From positions 16,932 through 80,931 of the forward strand of contig JAHBMJ010000124.1 of NCBI GenBank assembly GCA_018398765.1: 64,000 nucleotides of DNA, in the 5' to 3' direction. The notes under the pieces were generated by a model that was given only the letters and a program-made list of their open reading frames with translations, ran no database searches and was not told the origin of the DNA. The position numbers were made by a program, and so were the translations under genes. This DNA comes from Chromera velia. Taxonomy: Eukaryota > Sar > Chromeraceae. Positions 29,992 through 42,817 of this stretch are shown piece by piece; position 1 is the first letter of the stretch; every line of letters begins with the position of its first letter.

Positions 29992-31532
29992 CTCGATGTT
30001 GCTGGGGAGAAACAGCGACAAGCAGCAGATTTTCTAAACAGAAGATATGAGGGAGTGCCGAAGTTGCTTGTGAGTCACTCAGTCTGCAGCGGAACACGGA
30101 AACGATGGACCGTCATGCATTGACGTTTAATTCATCAGAGAATTATCTATCAATGGAAACGCTGTTCATTGATCGGGGAATAAAGGAGTGTCCACCATCT
30201 CCCTGTTCCCCTTCTTTAACCATATAAATCAACTTGCAGTGTTTCTCATGTCAGGTGTCTCATTGGTGTTGTTTGCAGCCATGCAACACGTGTCTCGTTT
30301 TGAGACACGGTGTGCATGCCACCGCCACGATATATCCATGTGCCGGCCGCCGCCGGGCCGCCCGCCCATGCGCATGCGATCCGATTCGGCGCCGTGTGCG
30401 GAACCCTGCGCCGGGCCCGCGGCAGACCACGGCCAGGGCATATACCGCAGGGGCCCAAATAAGCCAAAAAAAAACGGAAATAATTATAGACTAAACCAAA
30501 TGCATTGAACATCATTATGACTTAAAAAATTTCTTTTAAAAGTGATTATGACTTGAAAAATTAAAATATATATAAAAGCAACAGAAAGCAAATATTTTCT
30601 TCCGGTCTTGTTTTCTTCCTATTTCTTCTACTGCATGAAGTCCAGTACTGATGGTCCAAGTGGCACCTTTTCAACCCCTTAGTATCAAACAGTTTGTGTC
30701 TGTCTATGTCTGTCTTAAAGTAATGCCTTATGCAATGGCTGGTCTGCTTGGTCTAACAGTTTGGATCTGTCTGAGAGGTTCAGTCTGCAGAAAAAAAGAA
30801 AGAAGTAAAAAAACACATAATGTATCAGGCTCTATTTTCTTTTAAACAAAGCATAATAAAAACGGTGAACCGCATCTAGCCGCATCTTTAAAACTATATG
30901 TCGTACCATGTAATTTAAGTTTTTGTAACAAAACATTACTGTGTGTAACATAATATTTTAAATATTTGAATTATATTTCATTATATGATGATCATCGTTG
31001 ATTCACATCTTTTAAGCTTGATTCTGTTTGTACGATTGCACATTGGGTTAGAAGATGAGTCGTTGGATCGGTTAACAATGCAGTAGAGTTTTTTGAATGT
31101 GGTAAAGTCATCTAAAAAACGAATATGTTCGAAACTCGCAGCTCCAGAGGCCTTTCACGATTGACTTTTCCCGTTTTGCTTAATCCAGGGGCATTATTTA
31201 GTTTGTTTTTGTATCGTGGTTGTTGTATCATCTGCATCGCCCCTGCTCCACAAAAATACCACTGTTTGCGTCAGTGTGTAACGAACAGCGGGGGGGGTGG
31301 TGTGTTTGTTTGTTTGTTTGTTTTGAGTGTTAGTGGTCTTATGGACATGATTGCATCTTTCTAGCACCCCCCTCTACCTGAATTCTATGTCATTCAATTC
31401 TAATAGAGCCTTTTTTAGATTTTTAAGTTTCCTTTCGATCCTCTCATCCTGTTCATCCTCCCTTTATCCCTCCCTCCACCCGGATTGATGTGAGCAGCTA
31501 TGCTTCGTCCCTTAATTTCTCACGTGCTTCGT
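29992..31532. other. Intergenic, no supported gene
   Basis: Includes a GC-rich patch at 30340-30435 (GCCGGCCGCCGCCGGGCCG) inside otherwise AT-rich DNA. The abrupt composition change suggests an inserted repeat, but I see no ends. No exon or RNA gene supported. Confidence 0.45.
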
Positions 31533-31917
31533 TCATTCTTTGTCCATGGGAAGGAAGGAAGGAAACCTGGAGGTGGAGTTAAAGGGATCAGTATGCCGTT
31601 CAGTCCTTCTTGTAGGGGTCGTGCACTGCAGACAGTGAAGGCAACGAGCATGGAACTGAATATACAGATAGATGTATGAGTCGAAATCGTATTGGGAGCT
31701 GTCTGCTGTGTATTCGCAACACATGCAGTTGAGAATGAATCCAGAGTGATCGAGGGATCTCCATCACAAAGACTCTACTCGAAGCTAGCTTCACACAGAT
31801 GCATGCAGACACATGTTCTTTGGGACCCAAGCCATATTGAACAAGCAAACAGACAAACAATCGTTCCTTCTTCCACATCTCAGCATACTGATCGAAGCGA
31901 CTTCCATGTAGATCCGT
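31533..31917 (-). CDS. Two 3'-terminal exons of a Cys-rich protein, unrecognised
   Basis: Exons 31859-31917 and 31533-31758 join through a split Leu codon (TT/A) and end in TGA. The first reads TDLHGSRFDQYAEMWKKER. The second reads SGFILNCMCCEYTADSSQYD and then IYLYIQFHARCLHCLQC, so seven cysteines fall within about 45 residues, as in a small metal-binding or disulfide-bonded domain. This could be the 3' end of the secreted-protein gene that starts at 38548, but I could not trace a continuous set of exons between them. Function unknown. Confidence 0.5.
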
Positions 31918-32585
31918 CTGCACATCTTATCTATTACCCCTCCTCTCTTTTCCTCTTCACCCTTTCGACTGACTGCTCATCTCCTTAGACACTGCAGGAA
32001 ACAGAAAAGCAAGGAAACATCTATATGACTGAATAGCATTCCTTATCGTCTTCTGGAAAAGCCAATTCACTAAAGTAGTGTCCCAAAGAAAGAGGATGGG
32101 GTGGAAACGAAACGAAAAAGGGAAGAAAGGACAGGGAAGGGAAAGCTGCTGCATGGACAAACTAGACAATTGCATGGCGCATACATGGTCTGTGTTTGGA
32201 TTCTCTTGGACGGAGCACATGAAACACCAGACAGGACAGGCTGGATGGGTGGATGGGTCATGAGGGCGCAATCGGTGTTCGTAGGAATTAAGTGGAGGGA
32301 GGGAGGGAGGGAGGGAGGCGCACCTGCCTGCCTGTCTGTATGACAATTAAAGAGCATCGGCAACAGCTGGGGTTATCCCTCTGGCCTCGATCCATTTCTT
32401 TCTATTACATTGTCTTCTTGCGGAGACTGAGACGAAATGAGTTGATGAACAGACACACAGAGTCATTTGTTTGCTGATTGACTGACTGACTCCTTAGGAT
32501 GGTCGGAATGCTCACTGCAGACAGACGGAAGGAAAGAAGCAAGGAGACAGACAGGGGCAAATGAATGACTCTGAATTTTCTGAAC

Positions 32586-32709
32586 TTTGTTGCAGGCAGG
32601 GATAGAGGAATTGAGCAAAGAAGGGGACCCGCTTTCGTGCGGATCAGCCAACCAATTTGAGTTGTTGTTCTTCAGACGGATGTGGAAGGAAGAGTATGAT
32701 CTCCTGAAG
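32586..32709 (+). CDS. Single exon, strand ambiguous
   Basis: On the plus strand, 32596-32709 has a good acceptor (TTTGTTGCAG) and donor (AAG/GTATCT) and reads GIEELSKEGDPLSCGSANQF, then ELLFFRRMWKEEYDLLK, phase 0-0. On the minus strand, 32586-32703 is also bounded by CAG and GT and reads IRLKNNNSNWLADPHESGSP with possible N-glycosylation sites, which would fit the secreted-protein exons on that strand. Splice-site quality favours plus; neighbourhood favours minus. No partner plus exon was found. Confidence 0.3.
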
Positions 32710-33576
32710 GTATCTTCTTTCAAATTCCGTTCTTTTCTGTCTTGTGGACTTGAAGGAAGTGACTTGGACGGTGATTTTCGTCTTTTCGTCGATCGGGTCT
32801 TGAGAGAAGGCGGTGAGGGAGCAAAGACCTCTGACTGATCGGAGAGCAATTCTTTAATGCTTCATTGTATGCATGTTCGTCCTAGATCCTCTGTCCCTCC
32901 TTCTCCCTCTCACTCCCTGACTGACAGTTCTTTTGGACTTCTTTTGCGAGAGCTGCACAGCACGCACGCAAAAGGAGCGGGGTTCAATGTAAAGAGAGAA
33001 CCACATAAAGACGTTCTCTCTTTACATGGTTGCATGGAGAGAGAGCAACTCTTCTTGAAGCAAGAAGGGGAGATGAGAGTCAGTCTGGCCAAACAGAGAT
33101 TCAAAAAAAGAAGAATTGTGAGAAGCTCTGAATCCAGAGAGAGACTGATCGATGCAGAGAGACACTTGATCGATCCTCGTACGCAATCATGCCCTCAAAG
33201 AAAGTGCAGAAGCTATGAGCAACAAGTTCCCCCAATGGTCGGACAGGGAGGGAAGACGGACCTGGGCCTGCAAAGGCAAAGCGAAAGAGAGAGAACGAAC
33301 AAAAGCAGAAAACCATGAATGCATGAGAGAAATTCAGTTAGCGGGCCGAGAGAGCTTGACAGCAGCAACGAATAGGACAGGGAGGCGGCGGAGGAAAAGC
33401 TCATCACATAGAGTATTTGTTATTTTTGTGACAAAAAGAAATGTGCAAGCGCATGGAAGGAAACATAGGATCAGTCATTTTAATCCGAAAAGAGAATGAT
33501 CAAACGAAGAGAAACTAAAACTTTCGGATATTTCCCATACCTTAAACAGAAATGGCATATATTTAGTGCTTCCCTC

Positions 33577-33591
<15 letters not shown>

Positions 33592-33609
<18 letters not shown>

Positions 33610-33626
33610 ATGTGTGTGTATGTGTA

Positions 33627-33671
<45 letters not shown>

Positions 33672-33673
33672 GT

Positions 33674-33705
<32 letters not shown>

Positions 33706-33706
33706 A
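33592..33706. repeat. (TC)n and (TG)n microsatellites
   Basis: A (CT)n run near 33580-33608 followed by a (TG/TATG)n run to about 33706. These sit in a likely intron next to a possible minus-strand exon reading SANWSVVIPNFTFNK that ends at a GTCTAC donor near 33713. Confidence 0.8.
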
Positions 33707-33712
33707 GACCTT

Positions 33713-33965
33713 GTTGAATGTGAAGTTAGGAATGACAACCGACCAGTTGGCGCTTCTGCTTGACAGAACAGGTAAACACAGAGAAGAGCCCACAGAGGGA
33801 GAGGAATAATTTGAAAGGGCACATACACGAGAGAAATGCAGAGAGAATGAACAAAAAGCAAAATAAAAAGGAAGGAATGAACAAAATGAGAGTGCTCAGA
33901 CGACTCCACTAACATGGAGGGGATCTACATCGATTTCGCTGAAGCCCTCATCTATCTTCTTTTGC
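33713..33965 (-). CDS. Possible small exons of a secreted protein
   Basis: Two minus-strand coding-like pieces. One near 33713-33760 reads SANWSVVIPNFTFNK and has an N-glycosylation-type NFT and a GTCTAC donor. One near 33905-33965, after a CAAAAG acceptor-like site, reads KIDEGFSEIDVDPLH. Both look like extracellular protein sequence and lie on the same strand as the signal-peptide exon at 38548. Their phase relation to the other exons is not established. Confidence 0.3.
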
Positions 33966-34075
33966 AATCAAGTAGACCTTTCTAGAGTCTTTTTCCCTCT
34001 CCTGCCTCGGCCTAGACCTTGAATGAGATTCTTCCGTGAATGGGTTTGCTCTCTCTTCCTCTCCTCCGTGGGTGA

Positions 34076-34855
<780 letters not shown>

Positions 34856-35203
34856 AGGGCATAAGCACAACTTCTCGTACCAAAAGTTAAGAACAAAACG
34901 ATGACGCTACGACAAAAGAAGAGAGAACCAAACTTACTGACTGACTGACTGACTGACTGTAGACAATTGCTGCAGATGTCGTCAGATACCACCATGCAGC
35001 AAAAGAAGAGAAGAAGAAAAGGGGGAATTTTGAATTGAATGTCAATTTGAATCAAATCCACACTTCGGCAGCGCTGCCGACGCTTGGATAAAACGCATTC
35101 GACATGTATGCAAATTAAAGCATGAGGATGCAGCAAGGCACACACACGGTCAGATGACGTGCTCCATTCGAAAAAGCGCGCCACCGAAAATTTTCACCTA
35201 AAA

Positions 35204-35248
<45 letters not shown>

Positions 35249-35810
35249 TCTGACCGCTCGATTGTGCACTGATTTTGAAAGCGGGCTGAGAGTTTCGGAG
35301 AGTTCAAAACGATCCATGGAAACTCAACTAAGTTCACTCAGGGAAAGAAACGGGAGAGGACTCCTCGGTGAAGATCGAACTGACGATTCGTTGGCACTGC
35401 ATACAATCAGAATGCCATTCAAATAAGTCAGTTAGAGGGGAGTGACACAGAAATGAAGCAACCATCCCCACCGACAATTTCTGCCGCGATCCCTCTTAAA
35501 CTGTCTCTCACGATGAGTTTTTTCTTCTCTTGCTAAGAGGTCACTTCTCTCGCAATCATCCATACACCCCTTTTATCCTTGTACAGGATAGATGAATGCA
35601 CAGAACGATATAAAAGGAAGAAAAGGAAATGGCGGTAAGACTTTCAGAGCAAGAGGAAAAAGCAAAAAAGAGGAGAAAGCGGAAAGGAAAGCGAGACCCT
35701 TATCACACGAATCCCTCCAGGGACGCAACAAAACAGAAAAGGGCCACGCACGGTACAGACGTATTGCCCCGGTCACCATGCATCACAGAGCAAGTGACTG
35801 ACTGACTGAC

Positions 35811-36697
35811 CAGTCGGCAAGTGCGGGTTCAAAAGGGGCCCTTCTGCATTGCATAGAGGACGCATCCACAGTATGTATGTGAGGACAAACAGAAGAGCTG
35901 GATGGAATGCTTGGTTTCAGTACATGAGTAAGTAAGGGGATGCACGAGCGAAGAAACGACCGAGTGGGGAGTCGGGGGATAATGAAGACACTCACTGGAT
36001 CCCCACTGCATGCCCTCACTGTGAAAGGACGTACATTCAAAACAATCTTGCAGCAACAACGCATCGTTGCATATGGATACGTAACGATCTGTATCAAAGC
36101 ACTTAGAGTCAACAGGATCCATATCTCAGCAAAAGGGAACAGCAGGAGTTTAGTTTCCCCTTCTTTCCCTGGGCCCGAAAATGTTTAGAGGAAGACTGTG
36201 GCAGGCAGGGACATCTAGAGGGAGAAAGACAGGAAGAGGAAACGGAGGAGATCAAACACTTGTACCGGTAAAGTAGAATGAGGACAGTGTGTGAGATGCC
36301 CACCTGCGCCGGCGAGGTCCGGAACTGCAAATACAGAGGCATAGCAAAACAAAAAACACATTGCACACATACACGAGCAGTTTTACAAAAGCATGCACCT
36401 ATCCGCCTACGGTCACGTTTTTTCGCATTCACACATTCACATACACCCCATGCAAAGACAAACAAAACAGAGCAACTGAGGGCCACACAACTGTCATGCA
36501 TCCCATGCCGGATGCTTCCAAAAGCTCTTACTTCCACCCTTCTTTCCCTTCCAAACGCTTGATTGCATTCAAAAGAAAAACTGGAAACACCGAAAAGCAA
36601 GCAAAACGATAAGACAACGGAAATTACAAAGTGCAAGTAAGAATGCGTTAGACTCCTCACCTATTGCCTTCGCACACACTCATGCCCCCCCCCCAGA

Positions 36698-36737
<40 letters not shown>

Positions 36738-38548
36738 CTCCTGCTAGATGACGAGCGATTCCCCCCTACCCCACCCACCCACGCACTCACACACGTACAG
36801 GTACGTACGCAGGCACACACAGACAGACAGACAAACTCACGAGGGAGGCCATCAGGGATGTACGGCTGCTCCCGTGCGGTGTAGGTCAGTGACATGGCTG
36901 CAGACAGAGCCACTCAATGACAAAAAGCAAATGCTTGGAACAGCCTATCCAGTGTTCAAAGATGCGATCAGTAACTGAGCAGAGGACCCGCGAGCCAAAA
37001 AGAGCGAACGGTGTTGATCGAAACGAAGAAGGCCAGAAAACCTTCTATCTATGCAGCAATCAGAGCCAAGATAGAGAGAGAGCAGAGAGCACTGGTGAGA
37101 GACGACTCAGAAAACATAGAGAAAAAACATAGAAGATGATCGAGACATCGACATCTAGAGACAGAAGAGCAGAAGGCAAGACAAGAATCAGGTATGAACA
37201 GTCAAGAAAAGACGGAGGAGACCCAAGGCATCGTGGACGTAGAAGGCTGTGCTGGATTCGGCCGAATGCTAAAAACAGAAACTATGCATTCGGCTGCAAA
37301 CAACTGTCAGGTGAGAGAATCCACGCAGGACACAATGTCCCATCCTCCAGATGGCTCCACCTTTCGTCCGACCGGAACCAAGTATTTTTTTGTGTGTGAA
37401 GGGTTTCCTTCCTTCCTGAAGAGAATTTCACTGAGGCAGTCTCTCAAAGGGGAAGCGGGACTGACTGGGTCGTAGCTTAGAGGCTGCATACAGGGAATTA
37501 GGGTAGACACACGCATACACTCACACGTATGGAAAAGGACTTTTTGGAATTTGCTCTCCTCTCTAGTACATGGGAAACAGGAAAACGATTCTCAAAACGG
37601 ACCAGAGCAAAAGCAAAACAAACGCATGTGGCAGCAAACAAAAATCCCAAAAAGCTCTCAGAGTCCCAGAATTAAAAGACGGACCCTTCTTGACTACAAG
37701 TGCATCGTAGACAAGGAGGAAAACAATTTTGCTTTAGGGCCCTTCTCTCTCACCTGGGATCGGGACAGGTGCCGGGGTTGCCACTCGGAGTATCCCTGCC
37801 GAGGCAGCTGCAGGCGGGAACACGGAGGACAAGGAGGAGAGCAAATGATCATAAATCTGAAATGAATGGACACACAGTCCGCATCCATGCATAGAGTATA
37901 TATTGTAGTATCACTATGTATTAATATCATTCCACCTCGGATGAGTCTATCAAACACTTTTTTCAACAGACACAGGCAAACGGCACTAATCAAAGAGCCG
38001 CGGGTTGGGGAGGAGAAAAAGAAGACTGCATGGTGACAAAACTCATGCATGCATGGCCCGAATCTGGGCCTACTTGGCGGAAAGTGAAGGACCAAGAGGA
38101 AACAAGCCAAAAAAAGGGACGGTAATCGCATACGTGTCAGACAGGAGTAAGAATGTGCGAACATTGATATTTCCTTAGTATGCATGCGCACAGCAGGATG
38201 GGATTCGGAGACGGAACTCTTTCGTGGTGCATGTCAAAGGAAAGACATTTAGAAGAGTGCGTAGGTGCTCTCCGGGAGGTTGGATGGAGACAACCAGACT
38301 TACGTGGCTCATCTCCGGCAGCTTGCATGACTGCACCGACCGAACAGGAGGGCATGGGTGCACATGCTTGTATGCATGTACATATATGCGTCTTACGAGC
38401 ATGCACTGCAAGATGGATTGGCGTCTTCCTTTCTATATTCTCTGTGCAACTTACTTGGATAGGTCAACTGCGGTACTGCCACCGATCTGGCCTGTGCAGC
38501 TCTGTGGAGCGAGGCTGCCAGGACGAGGAAGAGGAACGAAAGGAACAT
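35811..38548 (-). CDS. Secreted protein built from short phase 1-1 exons
   Basis: The first exon, 38455-38548, encodes a clear signal peptide (MFLSFLFLVLAASLHRAAQA) and ends after one base of a codon. Following minus-strand exons are 38304-38330, 37754-37807, 36841-36897, 36304-36324, 35996-36124 and 35811-35843. Each has CAG-type or CTGAG acceptors and GT donors, each is a multiple of three (27, 54, 57, 21, 129, 33 bases), and each fits phase 1-1. The 129-bp exon reads DPVDSKCFDTDRYVSICNDA and CFECTSFHSEGMQWGS with paired cysteines; the 57-bp exon reads MSLTYTAREQPYIPDGLP. This is the exon pattern of modular extracellular proteins. I recognise no domain. Other exons may exist between these, and the 3' end may reach the Cys-rich exons at 31.5 kb. 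The frame of the 54-bp and 21-bp exons is the least sure. Confidence 0.5.
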
Positions 38549-39638
38549 CGTGCTTGCTTGAGTGGCCGATTGTGGTGCTATCGATAGGCTGCCCGCTCTT
38601 GTGATGTGCTTCACTTGCCTCGAGCAGTTTGCTGTGAGCTGATTGAACCAATGCCACTCTTGGGTCTTTGTGGTGACCACTGGTATTCGCAGTTTAGCCG
38701 GCGGCCTTTATGCACAGTTTCTCCGGACCTCTCAATATTCTTTTGTGCGAAGAATGCCGTTTGCGCTCGGTATCCGTCAGAGTGCGCGCATGCACGGCGG
38801 GAATCAACTGCAAGAACTGTTTTGTCACCGTCTACGGAGACGGCAGATGATCAATGTCAGATCATGTCGATCAGATCGATCGTCCGACTTCGGCGGCCTC
38901 AGCGGCAGCATGCTGTCGATCGATTGTCCGACGATTGATTGAGCGACCCGTAATCTCAAGTCATCTCAAGTCTATGATGGCACTGTCTCTCGCTCCTCAC
39001 TTCACCAGAGGCTGTGCAAATGTCCTCTCCAATGTTCCATGCGTGTCTGCAGTTTCGGCATAGTCAAAACAAATCTGGTGTGACGGCATCACTCACTGTC
39101 TACCAGACTGAATTTTCTCACCGTGGATGTTCATATCATGTATACAAACGTATAGGTCAATCCTTACTCACGGCTGTAGTGTACGGACGTGTCCGCCTTT
39201 TGAAGGGCTAACGACCCTGCTTGTACGTGCCGGTACAAGTTTTTGGAAGGGGAAGATTTGAGGTCTTCAACCGAGGACGGTGTAAAAATCATCTCTATCA
39301 CCGAGGTAAGCGCCCTGAATTCTGTTCTTTTTGTTTACCTCGAACGGCCTTGACTCGCGTGCGGGAGAGACTGGTCTATTCCCATCAGACAGCGTCAGCA
39401 TCCGACCCAACTTCGTGATCGTCCGGTAGCTATAGTTGTGGAAGGCTGTTGGATCGAAACAAATAGATATTTTGATGCTTTGCCAGTGGTCTGGCGTGCC
39501 ATATAAATGTATGTGATTGATCTGTTTGAACTTGTGTTCATGAACCCCCTTTTCTGTTGACCTCTATCTCTGTCTTCTTTCGTGTATGCAGAGTGCAACA
39601 CGCGAATTACAGATCGAAGAGAAAAACCGTTGAAGCCA
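38549..39638. promoter_or_regulatory. Divergent promoter region, secreted-protein gene and Nudix gene
   Basis: Contains ATCGATC/GATCGATCGTCCGAC motifs at 38860-38945, similar in style to the palindromes upstream of the scramblase gene. A likely non-coding first exon of the Nudix gene ends at 39304 (CACCGAG/GTAAGC); its intron would end at GTATGCAG at 39591, placing 39592-39638 in the leader. Confidence 0.4.
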
Positions 39639-40580
39639 ATGGCGCTTCCAGAGAAGCACACAGAAAAAGAAAAAGAAGAGTCTGCCCCAATGGGCAGATG
39701 TGTGCACGGGAAGACGGCAGTCTTCCCGGAAGAATTAGAGCTTGGTGAGGACTTTGTGAGATCGAAAAAGCTGTACACAGAGGTTTTTTTTGTAGACGAA
39801 TCGGAAACAGGGCAGGGGACGAGGCGGCGTGTCCTTTTGGGGATGAAGAAGAGGGGGTTTAAGGAGGGGATGCTGTTTGGGTTTGGGGGCAAGGTGGAAA
39901 AGTCGGATCTCTCGATTGGGGGGGCAGCGAAGCGAGAGGTGATGGAGGAGTGTGGACTGATTGTCTCTGCTGACACTGATTCTCCTGCAGAGAGAGAAGG
40001 TCAGAGTGAGAGTGTGAAGGAAGGCTTGAATGAAGGATCAAAAGAGGACGTGAAAGAAAGCGAAGAGAAAAAGTCGAAAGAGTCCGACTTGAAGTCTGAC
40101 AGTGAAGTTATTCAACTCGAAAAAGTTGGCGTTGTCTTTGTGAGATTCCCAGAGAAGTCCCTGGAGATCCACGCCTTCCGGGGCCGACTGCCTTCCAGGG
40201 CGCTCGACAGAGAAGCAGCACCACCGACAGAGGCACTGAAAAGCCCCGAAAAGACTCTTGCGTCTGTTGAGGAGAAGACTGTGACTGAAGAGTCAAGGGG
40301 ATGCAGTGAGAAGAGACCCTCAGTCACTCAACAGGAGCCGCAAGAGACGGAAGAAATGAGGCCGCAGTGGTTTGAGGAAGCAGAAGTGCCCTGGGACCTT
40401 TGTTTGCCTAGTGTTAGGCTCTGGCTCCCCTTGGCCTTTTCAGGCACACGCTTTGTCTGTGCGTTCCGGCTTGGCAAGCAAGACGAGGTTGTTTGGAAAA
40501 GCATTCGAAGTGGTTTCTCGGCAGAGGCATTGCTCGAACAGCAGGAGGCTGCGGAAAGAGATCCAGACAGAAGACATTGA
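39639..40580 (+). CDS. MTH1-like Nudix hydrolase (8-oxo-dGTPase family)
   Basis: Nudix enzymes of this group hydrolyse oxidised purine nucleoside triphosphates to monophosphates and so keep them out of DNA. Single coding exon, 313 aa, ending in TGA. VLLGMKKRGFKEG...FGFGGKVEK (residues about 65-88) matches the MTH1 core closely, and REVMEECGL (99-107) is the catalytic helix of the Nudix box. EMRPQWFEEAEVPWDLCLPS and LWLPLAFSGTRFVCAFRL match the C-terminal half of MTH1, including the substrate-binding WF. Human MTH1 is 156 aa. The extra length is two charged insertions: one after the Nudix box (about residues 110-165) and one before EMRPQWF. The Nudix box is odd: the first Glu of the G-x5-E pattern is Asp, and one extra residue separates it from RE. 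The ATG at 39639 is the first plausible start; an upstream coding exon is possible. Confidence 0.88.
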   Translation: MALPEKHTEKEKEESAPMGRCVHGKTAVFPEELELGEDFVRSKKLYTEVFFVDESETGQGTRRRVLLGMKKRGFKEGMLFGFGGKVEKSDLSIGGAAKREVMEECGLIVSADTDSPAEREGQSESVKEGLNEGSKEDVKESEEKKSKESDLKSDSEVIQLEKVGVVFVRFPEKSLEIHAFRGRLPSRALDREAAPPTEALKSPEKTLASVEEKTVTEESRGCSEKRPSVTQQEPQETEEMRPQWFEEAEVPWDLCLPSVRLWLPLAFSGTRFVCAFRLGKQDEVVWKSIRSGFSAEALLEQQEAAERDPDRRH

Positions 40581-42817
40581 TTTTAACGGGAAGTTAGAAG
40601 TTCGGTTTGGAAGGGATATGCACTGGCATGAGAAACCGAGAATCAAGGATTTTCTTGAAAATTGTGCTTCATGTTGGGTTCTAAAATACTGTTGGGGCTT
40701 TTGAGTTGTAATAATTAATGTACATTCGTCCGACATCCGGCTTCCAATGAAAACGTCTAGTCTAGCGTCTACTAGTATTTATTTACTAATATTAAAACGT
40801 ATGAGACCTCCTTAGCTGCATGGCCGCCGGCATGCAGAGGTCTAGCGGCTCTAGCCTGTGCTGTTAAAGTGTTAAATTTAAAATTTAAATCACTTAACTC
40901 AAGTTATTTTTTATTTTATTTTAGTTAGCATTTTAGAATATTTCCATTAAGATTTTAGCTATTACTTAACTTTTTCTTCTTTCTTTTATAATTCTAACCT
41001 CCGGCAGTGGAGTCTGCTAGGGAGTCTGAGTGGACCATGGGTAAAACCCGGAACATTACTAGGAACATTTAAGTAATGCTATGCTATATGCAGCCTGTAC
41101 TAAAGCCCCGCAAAGTCAGATGCGTGGGCATGATCTGAAATAACATGCGTTGTCACTTGATGCCCCTCTTTCCCCCCACACCCTAGCCTACCCCCCTCAA
41201 TCGATCATCGACTTCGTTTCTGCAGCTTCATATTATACTATAACATAGTTTTTTCTAAACGTTTTTAACATATGAAATAACTTTAAACAAAGCCTAGTAT
41301 TAAAGTTATAATTAAACGTACATAATCAGCATGTTTAGTTTAGCTAGTAGTGCTTAAGCGCTACATAAAACCTCTTAACAACTTATAGATCGTTCATAGC
41401 ATAGGTGGTCCAAATTTTTGGTTTGGAGCTCCAAAGAGTCCAAACGCTTTTTGGAGATCTCCATAGCTCCAAACCATCTCCATCATATTAAGGAGATCAT
41501 TGGTATCATTGAGCAATCAGTTAACCAACGATCTACTTCTGCAAATAACAATCTTGTTGATATTCTGTCCACACACAAACACGTACTTCAGGCCCACGGA
41601 GGCATCTACCAATTGAGGTTCACACGCCCTTCCATTCACACGGGATTGCAGCAGATGGAGAGATTGTCAAATCAGCATATGGTGTGAGAGAACAGAGGGC
41701 CGGGAGGAAGAAGGGATGAAAGGCTTGTAGAAGAAAGGAACGCAACGCAAGAAGGGAGGTCTTAACATTACTGTTCTGCTCAAAAAGATTTGTCAGACTT
41801 GATGCGTGCATGGGACACGAGACAGGAACATTCAAATTCAAATTGAAGGCTCGAAGAAGACTGACAACAGCACATGTTCGAAAACCTCTCAGTCGTCTTC
41901 TTTTCTTTCCACGAACTCCAAACATCTGCTTTTCGCTCCCACTGATTTCCATTTCGTTTCCTTTGTTTTTGGTTGCCAGTTGTTGAGGCTTCTCCTTCTC
42001 AGACTGAGAGAAAGACGGACAGCCTCTTGATGATTCGAGTTTCATTCTTCCACTCTCGTCCATACTGCTGTGTTTCGCTTTTCTTTTCATAAATTTGTTT
42101 TTCTTTCCCCCTTCTTATTCACTTTTCTGTGAAGCAAGCTCTAAGCCAGTGTAGCCTCTGAGTCAAAACCAAAGAAGAATAGAAAAAAGGGCAACAAACA
42201 GGCAGACGCCATAGTGAGGTTGTTGGCACAGAGAGAAACACTCCTGTCTACATTCATTTGTTTTTCTCTGCCTTCCCATTCCTGACGAGTTTCTTTCTTT
42301 CTTTCTTTCTTTCTTTTCATTTCTTTTATTCCTTGTACTGATTGAAAGAATCTGAGTACAGCTTGATATCTTTCGATCGAAATCAAAAAGACGGAAAAAG
42401 TGCCAAAAACGCAAGGACTGATAGAGACGAATGGATGCATTACGTTAAATAGAAAGAAGCACTCTACCACTGACAATCAATCGAGATCGAGACCACAAAC
42501 AGCGATAACTGGTATTCCTCGATTGATGTTTCATTCCTTGTCCCCATGCTTGCACGCGTGCAATCCAGCTAGTGAGATGAAACATACAGCAGCCAGAAAA
42601 AAGGAACGCATTGCATTCCTGTTCCCAAACCGACACCTGTTCGTCCCACACGCATGCCCCCGTGACCTAAAAAGGTCAACCCCAATCAATCAAATTTCCT
42701 CTTTTTCTTTCCTTTTCCACGTCTTTTCCCTCCCCACCAATTGAGTCCCACAGACAAGCCCAAAAGGAAGCTGCATCTCAAAACCGACCACCCGACCACT
42801 GCAAGCATGCAACCCCT
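40581..42817. other. Intergenic with a dispersed repeat
   Basis: AT-rich from 40700 to 41400. The segment 40996-41095 (CCTCCGGCAGTGGA..., then GGTAAAACCCGGAACAT and AATGCTATGCTAT) recurs at 59749-59815. A 156-codon minus-strand frame starting with ATG at 42090 is Lys/Ser-rich at its start, but I could not support it as a gene. 42290-42318 is a TTTC run. Confidence 0.45.

Noticed and set aside
41620-42090. 156-codon minus-strand frame starting with ATG
   Set aside because: Composition drifts from Lys-rich to Phe/Leu-rich with no domain, no splice partners and no coding bias that I can defend.
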